DNA of 52,969 nucleotides, taken from the NCBI GenBank assembly GCA_910578735.1, contig CAJTSQ010000003.1, forward strand, positions 1 through 52,969, given 5' to 3'. Shown one piece after another: positions 14,946 through 21,639 of the stretch; within the stretch, counting starts at the first letter, position 1; every line of letters begins with the position of its first letter. A model generated the notes under the pieces. The model did not search any database. It was not told the DNA's origin and saw only the letters and a list, made by a program, of their open reading frames with translations. The position numbers were made by a program, and so were the translations under genes. This DNA comes from an uncultured Oscillospiraceae bacterium (GTDB lineage: Bacteria > Bacillota > Clostridia > Oscillospirales > Oscillospiraceae).

Positions 14946-15270
14946 AAGCACGCGGAAGGGCGCAAACGGGGAGCGGGAGGTTATGGCCATACTGCGAGAT
15001 CACGGCTACCCTGTGGAGCGTGGCGGTACACAGTCTTTTGGGCAGCGTCCTGACCTCTATGGGCTTGATGGTGTCCACCTGGAGATCAAGCGGTCTGAGC
15101 GTGCCAAGATATGGGAATGGATGCAGCAGAGCCAAAAAGACGCCCAGCGATTCGGGGACGGTGTGCCAACTGTGATTTTTCGGCGCTCCCGCTCCAAGTG
15201 GTTGATTTGCATGGATTTGAGCGATTTTCTGACCTTCTATCAGGCGGCAGAAATGAAACATAAAGGTTGA
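14923..15270 (+). CDS. VRR-NUC / Holliday-junction-resolvase-like nuclease
   Basis: 115 residues. After a basic N-terminus (STRKGANGEREVMAILRDHG) come GTQSFGQRPDLYGLDGVHLE and IKRSER, the Glu...Asp...Glu-x-Lys arrangement of PDDEXK nucleases, and then QQSQKDAQRFGDGVPTVIF. This matches small phage and element nucleases that cut branched DNA. ATG at 14923 is preferred; in-frame ATGs at 14911 and 14917 are possible. It overlaps the previous gene by 23 bases. Confidence 0.75.
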   Translation: MVITTGAKSTRKGANGEREVMAILRDHGYPVERGGTQSFGQRPDLYGLDGVHLEIKRSERAKIWEWMQQSQKDAQRFGDGVPTVIFRRSRSKWLICMDLSDFLTFYQAAEMKHKG

Positions 15271-15311
15271 AATTGACATAGTATTTCGGCATAAAAAAAG
15301 AGGGTGATTCT

Positions 15312-15938
15312 GTGTCCAGATGGCGGAATAATGGCGGCTGGAACAAGACTCACGGGACAGTCGAGAACATACCCAGGATTGACAGCTTTGAAGCGGCGGA
15401 GGTTGGCTATGATGGGGTTTTGTTCGCCCTCCGGGATAACTGCCCGACCCTGGTGCTGGACTGTTGGCGGGACATAACATATGCACCAGACCGGGACATT
15501 GAGACTGTCGAGGTGCGGCACCCCAAAGACGGATGGAGCCGAACCATAGAGCTGTCACGTAAAGCAAACGGCTATGGTGGAAGTCAGGCGTTTTTTCTCT
15601 GCCCTGGCTGTGGGCGGCGGGTGCGGTATCTGTATCAGGTGGGCGCTGCTTTCCTGTGCCGCAAATGCTCCAGGCTGAACTATAGGAGCCAGCAGGAGAC
15701 CCGCTCCGACAGCATGTATTTCTACCACAAGGGCGTAAATCTGGTGGAGAAGCTCCTGGACACGTGGCCCAGGGTGCGCCCGGACGGGTTCGGTTTTTGT
15801 GCATGGATTCCAGAGCGGCCCCGATATATGCACCAGACCACATACGGGAAATATTTGCGGCGGTTCGCAAAGTACCAAGATCAGCACCAGCGCCGTCAAC
15901 TGGAGGACATGGCGCGGCTGCTGCGGATATTCAAGTGA
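15312..15938 (+). CDS. Zinc-ribbon protein of unknown function
   Basis: 208 residues from a GTG behind a weak GAGGGTG site. The centre has two CxxC knuckles (FLCPGCGRRVRYLY and FLCRKCSRLNYRSQQE, about residues 95-125), forming a zinc ribbon; the ends are basic and aromatic. Proteins with this shape occur in Firmicutes phages and integrative elements, but no role is established. It stands between the nuclease and the toxin-antitoxin operon. Confidence 0.65.
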   Translation: MSRWRNNGGWNKTHGTVENIPRIDSFEAAEVGYDGVLFALRDNCPTLVLDCWRDITYAPDRDIETVEVRHPKDGWSRTIELSRKANGYGGSQAFFLCPGCGRRVRYLYQVGAAFLCRKCSRLNYRSQQETRSDSMYFYHKGVNLVEKLLDTWPRVRPDGFGFCAWIPERPRYMHQTTYGKYLRRFAKYQDQHQRRQLEDMARLLRIFK

Positions 15939-15981
15939 AGCAAAAAGAAGGAGCCGGGGGATAATTGCCCTGGCCCTTTGT

Positions 15982-16254
15982 TTATTTGCCGAACAGATCG
16001 GCGTGTGTGCCTGTGCGTGCAAGATACAGTTCATTCCCGGACACTCGATAGATCAGGAGCCAGTCAGGCAGGATGTGGCATTCCTGATGCCCTACCCAAT
16101 TCCCGGACAAGGGGTGGTCTTTGTTTTGAGCCGGGAGCGGGGCCGGTATGCGGAGTGTGTCCACCACGGCCTCCAGCAGCTGAAGGTTATACCCCCGCTT
16201 GATACATAGCTTGAAATCCTTCTTGAATTTTACGGATGTGTTTAGATTGAGCAT
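15982..16254 (-). CDS. YafQ-type RNase toxin (RelE/ParE superfamily)
   Basis: 90 residues. The catalytic pattern of YafQ is present: HPLSGNWVGHQECHILPDWL followed by the C-terminal GTHADLFG. In that family His and Asp residues of these motifs cleave mRNA on the ribosome. The ATG at 16254 has GGAGG 7 bases upstream, inside the end of the antitoxin gene, and starts 2 bases after its stop, so the pair is coupled. It is the last gene of a three-gene minus-strand operon. Confidence 0.88.
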   Translation of the reverse strand: MLNLNTSVKFKKDFKLCIKRGYNLQLLEAVVDTLRIPAPLPAQNKDHPLSGNWVGHQECHILPDWLLIYRVSGNELYLARTGTHADLFGK

Positions 16255-16256
16255 GG

Positions 16257-16496
16257 TCAACCCTCCGCAAGCTGCTGGAAAAAATCGGCGGTTGTGCCGG
16301 TGAAGTGTTCGCCGGTTCCACTGGCTATCATGGCGTCAACCTCTGTCATGGCCTCCACTGTTTCAGCGTTGGGAACGTCACCACTCATAGCGTCCTCAAT
16401 GGCTTTCTTCATCGTCTGGAGCATAGCGGCCACGTTGCCAAGCTGAGATTCTGTGAAGCTGTCCAGCATAGAAACGCATAATTCCCGGTTACTCAT
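16257..16496 (-). CDS. Antitoxin-like protein without its own DNA-binding domain
   Basis: 79 residues. The N-terminal half (LDSFTESQLGNVAAMLQTMK) is helical; the C-terminal half (EVDAMIASGTGEHFTGTTAD) resembles the toxin-binding tail of DinJ/RelB antitoxins. A ribbon-helix-helix, which classical DinJ carries at its N-terminus, is not seen here. The gene overlaps the stop of the upstream RHH gene and precedes the YafQ-like toxin, so it most likely neutralises the toxin. Confidence 0.75.
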   Translation of the reverse strand: MSNRELCVSMLDSFTESQLGNVAAMLQTMKKAIEDAMSGDVPNAETVEAMTEVDAMIASGTGEHFTGTTADFFQQLAEG

Positions 16497-16854
16497 TCGG
16501 TTCGCCTCCCTTCATTTTGTCCTGTTCCATTTGTGTCTCCACGGCCCGCGCTATAAATTGCGGCAAGCCCTCTCCTGCGGCCTGTGCGCCCTCCTGGGCG
16601 GCTTTGAGGGTATCAGGGGGCAGAGATACCACTCCGGCCTCTAAAGCCGTTCCTGCGGCCTCCTGCGGGGCGCTGTCCCGCTCCATTGTCTCAGTGATAG
16701 CTCGGCCTATAAAAGCGTTGGTGCTTTCACCACGGGCAACAGCGTGGGCCTGGAATACGTCTCGTTGCCCTTTGGGTACAGTAATTTCTATGCGGTCATA
16801 ATTAATTTTCTTGTACTTATTTACCGCCCTTTGGTTTGCCTTTGGTACTGGCAT
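16489..16854 (-). CDS. Double ribbon-helix-helix protein, probable operon autoregulator
   Basis: 121 residues from an ATG with GGAGG 8 bases upstream; an in-frame GTG three codons earlier overlaps that site. Two similar Arc-like modules are visible: YDRIEITVPKGQRDVFQAHA ...STNAFIGRAITETME, and ALEAGVVSLPPDTLKAAQEG ...LPQFIARAVETQME. Each has a beta strand followed by two helices, so one chain could form a complete DNA-binding fold. It heads the toxin-antitoxin operon and three near-palindromic 16-bp sites lie upstream, so it is the likely repressor. Confidence 0.75.
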   Translation of the reverse strand: MPVPKANQRAVNKYKKINYDRIEITVPKGQRDVFQAHAVARGESTNAFIGRAITETMERDSAPQEAAGTALEAGVVSLPPDTLKAAQEGAQAAGEGLPQFIARAVETQMEQDKMKGGEPNE

Positions 16855-16912
16855 ATATTTCACCTCCCTGGGGAGCGCCGATTTATTCGGACACCTCCTC
16901 CATTATGGTCTT

Positions 16913-16941
16913 ATTATACCACGTTTGTCTATTGCTGGCAA
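16913..16941 (-). promoter_or_regulatory. Promoter of the toxin-antitoxin operon
   Basis: Minus-strand TTGCCA, 17-base spacer, perfect TATAAT. The -35 lies within the first of three 16-bp operator-like repeats. Confidence 0.85.
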
Positions 16942-17011
16942 TATGTAAAATATACAAACATATTGCCGGAAATATGTACGCTCTGTCAATAGACGTATTG
17001 CCGGAAATATG
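16930..17011. repeat. Three 16-bp operator repeats, TATTGCYGGMAATATG
   Basis: Copies at 16930-16945 (TATTGCTGGCAATATG, near-perfect palindrome), 16961-16976 and 16996-17011 (both TATTGCCGGAAATATG). They cover the -35 of the toxin-antitoxin promoter and extend to the start of the rightward genes, where a TATAAT (17016-17021) follows the last copy. A single regulator could thus control both directions. Confidence 0.75.
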
Positions 17012-17179
17012 ATATTATAATCATGTCAGGAGGGGACAGCCCCGGTCAAGGCGGAAGAACAAATAGGGAGCGCAAGACAAGAGTTGGACAGGATAGAAGG
17101 GACACAGCGAAGGTAAGGAACCCTTAACAGCCCCCAGCCACCGGGACAAGTCCCCCAAAAAATTAAGGAGGTTTACACA

Positions 17180-17449
17180 ATGAGTATTCACGAGATCGAG
17201 AGCAAGGTCCGGGAGCTGCGCCAGCTGCAAGCCCTCATTGAGGAAGCCCAGGCAGAGGCGGAAACCATCAAGGACGCTATCAAGGCCCACATGGGCGATT
17301 CTGAGGAGCTGCGGGCCGGGGAGTACAAAGTAACCTGGAAAGCGGTCAAGTCGTCCAGACTGGACACAGCGGCCTTGAAAAAGGCCATTCCCGATGTGGC
17401 GGCCGCCTTTACCAGAGAGACCGTCGCCCGGCGCTTCTGCATTGCCTAA
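17180..17449 (+). CDS. Coiled-coil protein of mobile elements (89 residues)
   Basis: A strong AGGAGG precedes the ATG by 8 bases. Residues 1-40 are a heptad-rich helix (IHEIESKVRELRQLQALIEE), then GEYKVTWKAVKSSRLDTAAL and VARRFCIA. It resembles small helical proteins found beside recombination genes in Firmicutes elements. The C-terminal beta-hairpin plus helix suggests a nucleic-acid or partner-binding role, but none is shown. Confidence 0.65.
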   Translation: MSIHEIESKVRELRQLQALIEEAQAEAETIKDAIKAHMGDSEELRAGEYKVTWKAVKSSRLDTAALKKAIPDVAAAFTRETVARRFCIA

Positions 17450-17458
17450 AGGAAAGCC

Positions 17459-17546
17459 CCATATCCCAGCCAGCCAAGCAAGAGGATATGGAGCCAACGC
17501 ACAACCAGACCACGGGGGCCCGGTACTCCTAGTGTACCACGGCCCC
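17459..17546 (+). promoter_or_regulatory. Two hairpins in the leader of the RecA-like gene
   Basis: CCATATCC (17459-17466) pairs with GGATATGG (17484-17491); then GGGGGCCCGGTAC pairs imperfectly with GTACCACGGCCCCC (17514-17546). They fill the space between two co-directional genes, without a T-run. They may insulate or stabilise the downstream message. Confidence 0.4.
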
Positions 17547-17571
17547 CGGCGAAATACAAGGAGGAATTTTT

Positions 17572-18327
17572 TTGAACACAGCACTACTCGAAACCATCAA
17601 CCGGACTTGCGAGGCCAGCGTTTTCTATGGCGCACCGGCGCAAGAGGTCGTTTCTACGGGCCTCCCCCAGTTGGACGCTATCATGGGCGGGGGTATCCCC
17701 CTGGGGCGCATTGTGGAGGTCTACGGCGGGGAGGGGAGCGGGAAAACCGCCCTGGCCCTCCACATGGCCCAGCGGCTTCCCGGCCCTACCCTCTATGTAG
17801 ACGCAGACCACGGGCTTTCTCCGTACATCCTCCGGGGGGCAGGGGATATGTACCTGTTGAACGTGGACACGCTGGAAACCGCCCTGGATGCCTGTTTTAC
17901 CGCTATCGTGGGCGGTTTTGGAGCCATTGTGATTGACACTGTAACAGCGTTGCCGACCAATGAAAATATGCGTATCGGTATCAATGACCGAAAATGCAAG
18001 ATTGGAGAGAACCAGGCTAAAGTCATGTCAAAGGCTTTACCAATTCTTGCTCCATTCCTCCATAACACCGGATGCACCCTGATTTTGGTAAACCAAATGC
18101 GGGAGAAACCCAGCGTTATGATCGGGCCGAGGGCACACCCTACCGGCGGCAAGGCTGTGGGATATTATTCGGCCCTGCGTCTGGAGACACACCGTTATGA
18201 GGACATCAAACACGCTGACACCACCACCGGACAAAGGATTTTAGTCAAGGCGGAAAAATGCAAATATGCGGCCCCAGGCAAGAGAGCGGTTGTCAGCCTG
18301 ATTTACGGGGAGGGGGTGAGAGCATGA
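17572..18327 (+). CDS. RecA-like recombination ATPase of the element
   Basis: 251 residues from a TTG with AGGAGG 9 bases upstream. It has the RecA core: STGLPQLDAIMGGGIPLGRI, Walker A YGGEGSGKTA (about residues 51-60), Walker B GAIVIDTVTAL, the L1/L2-like region NQAKVMSKALPI and LILVNQMREK, and TGGKAVGYYSALR. It lacks RecA's N-terminal helix and most of its C-terminal domain, so it is shorter than host RecA (about 350). Such proteins in phages and elements promote strand annealing or exchange. The next gene overlaps by ATGA. Confidence 0.85.
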   Translation: MNTALLETINRTCEASVFYGAPAQEVVSTGLPQLDAIMGGGIPLGRIVEVYGGEGSGKTALALHMAQRLPGPTLYVDADHGLSPYILRGAGDMYLLNVDTLETALDACFTAIVGGFGAIVIDTVTALPTNENMRIGINDRKCKIGENQAKVMSKALPILAPFLHNTGCTLILVNQMREKPSVMIGPRAHPTGGKAVGYYSALRLETHRYEDIKHADTTTGQRILVKAEKCKYAAPGKRAVVSLIYGEGVRA

Positions 18328-18491
18328 TCGACACGGAGAAATATCAGCGTTACCCGAATATTTACAGGGTGGCCCGGGAGTTGGCCCGCTGCAAACACCC
18401 TGACAAGGTTCTGGACGCTTTGGCGGCTATGTTGGCGTCTGGTTCCGATTTGCTCCATATAACCGTGGGGGAGGTGAACGAGCATGGATGA
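18324..18491 (+). CDS. Small protein downstream of the RecA-like gene (55 residues)
   Basis: Begins MIDTEKYQRYPNIYRVAREL at an ATGA overlap with the RecA-like gene and is behind GGGGGTGAG. A short helical domain with CKHPDKVLDALAAML is visible. It overlaps the start of the next gene by 8 bases. No family is recognised; tight coupling suggests a partner in the same process. Confidence 0.6.
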   Translation: MIDTEKYQRYPNIYRVARELARCKHPDKVLDALAAMLASGSDLLHITVGEVNEHG

Positions 18492-18675
18492 ATCCCACAA
18501 GAAAGCCCAGGCCACCCGGCAACGCAACCAGGAGGCACAGCGGCGGCGGCATGAGGAACAGGCCGAGAGTATCAGGGTGGCACGTCTGGCCTTACAGCGT
18601 GTTATGGAGGCCCAGGAGGCCACCCCTGCCGAAATCCTGGAGGCGGCGCGGCTGTTGGTGGAGATTGGGAAGTAA
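18484..18675 (+). CDS. Small charged helical protein (63 residues)
   Basis: A GGGGGAGGTG site precedes the ATG. The protein starts MDESHKKAQATRQRNQEAQR, is rich in Arg/Glu/Gln, and ends with the helix TPAEILEAARLLVEIGK. It is the last gene of the element before a terminator. Function unknown. Confidence 0.55.
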   Translation: MDESHKKAQATRQRNQEAQRRRHEEQAESIRVARLALQRVMEAQEATPAEILEAARLLVEIGK

Positions 18676-18701
18676 GCGGCTATGAGGGAAGATAGAGGGC
18701 T

Positions 18702-18727
18702 GGGGAGCGATCCCCGGTCCTTTTTTA
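18702..18727 (+). terminator. Terminator closing the rightward operon of the element
   Basis: GGGGA-GCGA-TCCCC followed by GGTCC and TTTTTT, 27 bases after the last stop codon. The gap between stem and T-run is slightly long. Confidence 0.55.
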
Positions 18728-18811
18728 TTTGGCGGCAGTCTGTTCAACTTAACGCCTGGAGCGGGAGTGTGCCATATCCCCCACGGGTATCCGGTTTATG
18801 GGACACCTTTT

Positions 18812-18831
18812 ACCCTTTAATTGACCCTTTA
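18812..18831. repeat. Right arm-type integrase site (copy 2 of the 20-bp repeat)
   Basis: ACCCTTTAATTGACCCTTTA identical to 8757-8776; a further CCCTTTACAG follows at 18844-18853 as on the left. The non-coding right end (18728-18945) holds nothing else that I recognise. Confidence 0.7.
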
Positions 18832-18945
18832 GCCGCTTTCCTCCCCTTTACAGCAATTTACTAAAATTAAAACATCTATCTTTTCTTCAATACTGAACTT
18901 ACACTGTTTTACGGGATTTACCGAATAAAAACGGCTGTTTTATAA

Positions 18946-18968
18946 TTCGAATCCTTCTCCGGCTGCCA
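18946..18968 (+). repeat. attR: second copy of the 23-bp tRNA 3'-end core
   Basis: Identical to 8634-8656. It is preceded by unrelated AT-rich sequence rather than the rest of a tRNA, so it marks the far junction of the insertion. Confidence 0.92.
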
Positions 18969-18972
18969 GAAG

Positions 18973-19012
18973 AGCCCCCTGGAATTGGTAAAGTTCCAGG
19001 GGGCTTCTTGTT
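18973..19012 (+). terminator. Original tRNA-Gln terminator, now stranded beyond attR
   Basis: AGCCCCCTGGAA pairs with TTCCAGGGGGCT around TTGGTAAAG, followed by TCTTGTTT. It is most simply the host terminator displaced from the tRNA by the insertion. Confidence 0.75.
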
Positions 19013-19049
19013 TAAGGTGTCCCGCCGTATCTCAGGCGCGGAACAGCAG

Positions 19050-19084
19050 GGCCCGGAACCGATTGCGGTTCCGGGCCGGTTTTG
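19050..19084 (+). terminator. Hairpin between attR and the TSCPD gene
   Basis: GGCCCGGAACC / GGTTCCGGGCC, an 11-bp perfect stem with a 6-base loop and GGTTTTG on the plus strand. It directly abuts the stop of the convergent minus-strand gene and could act in both directions. Confidence 0.65.
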
Positions 19085-19327
19085 TTATAACGCCTTTTTC
19101 AGTGCCTGGGCCAGCTGGTCGGGACAGGAGGTGGGCTTTCCGCCGCACCGGATGCCCTCCATGCGCTGGATGGCCTCCTCCACCTTCATGCCCTTCAGCA
19201 GGGAGGACAGGCCCTTCAGGTTGCCGTCGCAGCCCCCCATCACCTGGACGGACTGGATCACGCCCTTGCCCACCGCGATCTCAAACGCTCTGGAACAGAC
19301 CCCCCTGGGGGTATACTGGATTATCAT
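19085..19327 (-). CDS. TSCPD-domain protein
   Basis: 80 residues, named for its TSCPDQLAQAL ending; it also has YTPRGVCSRAFEIAV and MGGCDGNLKGLSSLLKGM. Stand-alone versions of this Cys-containing domain are widespread in Clostridia, and the domain also occurs at the C-terminus of B12-dependent ribonucleotide reductases, where it probably binds a metal. The ATG at 19327 has AAGG 10 bases upstream; an in-frame GTG three codons earlier is less likely. Function unproven. Confidence 0.85.
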   Translation of the reverse strand: MIIQYTPRGVCSRAFEIAVGKGVIQSVQVMGGCDGNLKGLSSLLKGMKVEEAIQRMEGIRCGGKPTSCPDQLAQALKKAL

Positions 19328-19405
19328 GGTACTCACACCTTTCTCCCATATCCTTCCATTCGATGGAAAGCGACAGGTTTCGCCTGACTCAAGCTGTATA
19401 ATGGT

Positions 19406-19434
19406 ACTATAGCAGATGGAGGAGAGAAAGGCAA
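19406..19434 (-). promoter_or_regulatory. Promoter of the TSCPD gene
   Basis: Minus-strand TTGCCT, 17-base spacer, TATAGT. Confidence 0.7.
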
Positions 19435-19443
19435 GCCCTCTGT

Positions 19444-20205
19444 TTACATGGGTTTCTTCCGCCGCTCCAACCGGATCCGGTCGGCAATCATGGCAATAAA
19501 TTCGCTGTTGGTGGGTTTTCCCTTGGCGTTGGAGACGGTATAGCCAAAATATTTTTGCAGCGTCTCCAGGTCGCCCCGGTCCCAGGCCACCTCGATGGCG
19601 TGGCGGATGGCCCGCTCCACCCGGCTGGCCGTTGTGCCGAATCGCTTGGCCACTGCGGGGTACAGCACTTTGGTCACCGCGTTGATGACATCCATATCCT
19701 CCACCGCAATTACAATGGCCTCCCGCAAATACTGGTAGCCTTTAATGTGGGCGGGCACCCCCACCTCGTGTATGATGGCCGTGACCTGGCTTTCCAGGCT
19801 GAGACTGCTCTCCTCTTGGGGTTCCAAGACGCTGGACGTCATCACCTGCCGCAGGCGCTCGCCCACCGCGGAGACGCGGCACGGCTTCGTCATGTAAAAA
19901 TCTGCCCCTTTGGCTGCTGCCATGTCCACCACACCTCCTTTGATGTAGCTGGATAACACCAGCACCCGGGGTTTCTCTTTCATCTTGGCCAGCTCGTCCA
20001 GAACGTCCAAGCCGTCCATCCCTGTGAGAACCATCTCCATCACCACCGCGTCCGGCTTTATCTCCCGGACCATATGCAGCAGTTCCGGACCATCCCCTGT
20101 CTCTCCAGCAACCTGAAGACCAGATTCGTCCCGCAGCGTGCGCACCAGACTTTTGCGGAACTCTACTCCCGTGTCGGCCACTACGACTCGTTTGATGCTC
20201 TCCAT
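19444..20205 (-). CDS. spo0A: Spo0A sporulation master regulator with a non-canonical receiver
   Basis: 253 residues; GGAG lies 9 bases before the ATG. The C-terminal effector domain is strongly conserved: VTAIIHEVGVPAHIKGYQYL, TTASRVERAIRHAIEVAW and KPTNSEFIAMIADRIRL, which bind 0A boxes. The N-terminal receiver keeps its fold (VVVAD, LVLSS, Lys107 in YMTKPC), but the phospho-acceptor position reads VVMEMVLTG, so Glu57 replaces the usual Asp, and the acidic pocket reads ADTG instead of ADDN. It may not accept phosphate from the phosphorelay; Glu can mimic a phosphorylated Asp in some regulators. It sits downstream of spoIVB, the usual gene order. Confidence 0.95.
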   Translation of the reverse strand: MESIKRVVVADTGVEFRKSLVRTLRDESGLQVAGETGDGPELLHMVREIKPDAVVMEMVLTGMDGLDVLDELAKMKEKPRVLVLSSYIKGGVVDMAAAKGADFYMTKPCRVSAVGERLRQVMTSSVLEPQEESSLSLESQVTAIIHEVGVPAHIKGYQYLREAIVIAVEDMDVINAVTKVLYPAVAKRFGTTASRVERAIRHAIEVAWDRGDLETLQKYFGYTVSNAKGKPTNSEFIAMIADRIRLERRKKPM

Positions 20206-20299
20206 GCGATTTTCTCCTTTCTCATGATAAAAGATTTGTTTTGGCCGGCAAAAGTTCCCGACTTCGTGTTCTCCCGGTCCATTTCGACCGGCCAATTAC

Positions 20300-20328
20300 A
20301 ATTTAACATAACTCGACCAGATATGCAA
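20300..20328 (-). promoter_or_regulatory. Candidate promoter of spo0A
   Basis: Minus-strand TTGCAT, 17-base spacer, TAAATT, with start near 20293, about 90 bases before the spo0A ATG. The whole upstream region (20330-20405) is AT-rich. Confidence 0.6.
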
Positions 20329-20378
20329 GACCTTTTGTGGTATTTTTTGGAAATATCATCTTTTATTATTCTATAAAA

Positions 20379-20385
20379 TTCGACA
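20379..20385 (-). promoter_or_regulatory. 0A box upstream of spo0A
   Basis: TTTTGTCGAATTTT on the minus strand contains TGTCGAA, the Spo0A recognition sequence, 174 bases before the spo0A start. It suggests autoregulation, as known for other Spo0A genes. Confidence 0.55.
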
Positions 20386-20460
20386 AAATTAGATATTTTT
20401 ACCATATAATGGACACAGACCGTGCGCTTTGCTCCCCCGTTGCATTCTCATAGACAAACG

Positions 20461-20491
20461 GGTGCGGGCACAGCTGTCCTGAACCCGCACC
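20461..20491 (-). terminator. Hairpin after spoIVB
   Basis: GGTGCGGG / CCCGCACC stem with a 15-base loop begins 19 bases after the spoIVB stop on the minus strand; a modest CGTTTGTC tail follows. Confidence 0.55.
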
Positions 20492-20509
20492 GCCTTTTGA
20501 TTGCGCCGA

Positions 20510-21622
20510 TTAATATTCTCCTACGGCCTGCTTCAACATATTTTCCGCCAAAATACCGTAGCCTCTGGTGGGATCGTTGACCAGCACGTGGGTCACAGCC
20601 CCAACCAGCCGGCCGTTTTGCAGGATCGGGCTGCCCGACATCCCCTGGACGATTCCGCCGGTGGCCTCCAGCAGGCCAGGGTCGGTGACCTCTACCATCA
20701 TACTGCGTGTCCCGTCCCCCTCTGGGTACAGGTGGGTAATTTCAATGGAAAATTCCTCCACCTCGTTCCCGCGGATGTTGGATAGGATGGTTGCCGGACC
20801 TGTGACCACCTGATTTCGGGAGGCCACCTCCACCGGTTCCACGCCGTCCCCCACCGTCTCCCTGGGCATCTGACCAAAAATGCCCAGATTGGTGTTTGCG
20901 TACAGGGTACCCAGGTCCCGGGTCAGGTCAAATTGGCCATGGAGTTCCCCCGGGTCGCCGCCGGTGCCCCGCTTCACCTGATCCACGCAGGCCGGCATAA
21001 TGCTCCCCGATTCCAGGGGCATGAGCATGGCGGTATCCACGTCGTTGATTCCATGGCCCAGGGCCCCAAACACACCGCTGCCCGGGTCGTAGAAGGTCAT
21101 GGTGCCGATCCCCGCCATGGAGTCTCTCAGCCACACCCCCAGCTGATAGACGCCCTGACTGTTCTCCACCGCCTCCGCCGTCAGCTGGAGCTGGCGCTGG
21201 CCCCGCACCGCCTGGATGGTGAGAGGCTCTCCCTCCTGATGGGCCACCAGGGCCTGGACCTGCTCGATGGTGTCTACCTCACCGCCGTTGATGTGGGTAA
21301 TCACATCCCCTGCCTTTAGGCCGCAGTCCCGGCCGGGGCAGGAGGAGCCCGCCTCCGTCTCCACCGGCGACAGGCCCACCACCAGCACACCGTCAGAAAA
21401 CAGCTTGATTCCAACCGCCTTTCCCAGGGGAATCACCTTGCGCCCCACGGCTGCGGTCACGGGTGAGGCTGTGGCTTGCTTCGGCAGTTCCAGCGGGGAC
21501 ATGGCCGCCGTGGCCGCCGCCCGGGGCCGCTCTCCCGCCAGCCCCAGCACCAGGCAGGCCGCCAAGGCCAGAAGGGCCAGCCCCAGCACCACCGGGCCTT
21601 TTTTCTTGTCTTGTTCCATCAT
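20510..21622 (-). CDS. spoIVB: SpoIVB peptidase (sigma-K checkpoint signalling protease)
   Basis: 370 residues (369 from the second of two adjacent ATGs, which has the better spacing from GGGGGTGG). An N-terminal membrane anchor (VVLGLALLALAACLVLGLAG) is followed by a PDZ domain (GLKAGDVITHINGGEVDTIE and following) and an S55 serine-protease domain with His in FGALGHGINDVD and Ser in VQGMSGSPILQNG. In Bacillus it is secreted from the forespore and cleaves SpoIVFA to switch on sigma-K in the mother cell. It directly precedes spo0A. Confidence 0.96.
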   Translation of the reverse strand: MMEQDKKKGPVVLGLALLALAACLVLGLAGERPRAAATAAMSPLELPKQATASPVTAAVGRKVIPLGKAVGIKLFSDGVLVVGLSPVETEAGSSCPGRDCGLKAGDVITHINGGEVDTIEQVQALVAHQEGEPLTIQAVRGQRQLQLTAEAVENSQGVYQLGVWLRDSMAGIGTMTFYDPGSGVFGALGHGINDVDTAMLMPLESGSIMPACVDQVKRGTGGDPGELHGQFDLTRDLGTLYANTNLGIFGQMPRETVGDGVEPVEVASRNQVVTGPATILSNIRGNEVEEFSIEITHLYPEGDGTRSMMVEVTDPGLLEATGGIVQGMSGSPILQNGRLVGAVTHVLVNDPTRGYGILAENMLKQAVGEY

Positions 21623-21639
21623 TCCACCCCCTTGCCAAA

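Larger units (their letters stand above)
8634..18968 (+). mobile_element. Integrative element in tRNA-Gln, about 10.3 kb, satellite-like
   Basis: Flanked by 23-bp direct repeats of the tRNA 3' end, with a tyrosine integrase reading towards attL. The order is int and XRE repressor on the minus strand, then a divergent early operon with small DNA-binding proteins, primase-helicase, an origin-like repeat cluster, a nuclease, a zinc-ribbon protein, a toxin-antitoxin operon and a RecA-like ATPase. There are no relaxase, coupling protein, capsid, terminase or lysis genes. The layout resembles phage-inducible chromosomal islands or a reduced prophage; that classification is inference. An IS5-family element has inserted inside it. 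Confidence 0.85.

Noticed and set aside
17022..17130. Short frame starting ATG after the operator repeats (about 35 codons)
   Set aside because: No ribosome site before the ATG and a random-looking, Arg/Gly-rich product; it lies in the leader of the coiled-coil gene.
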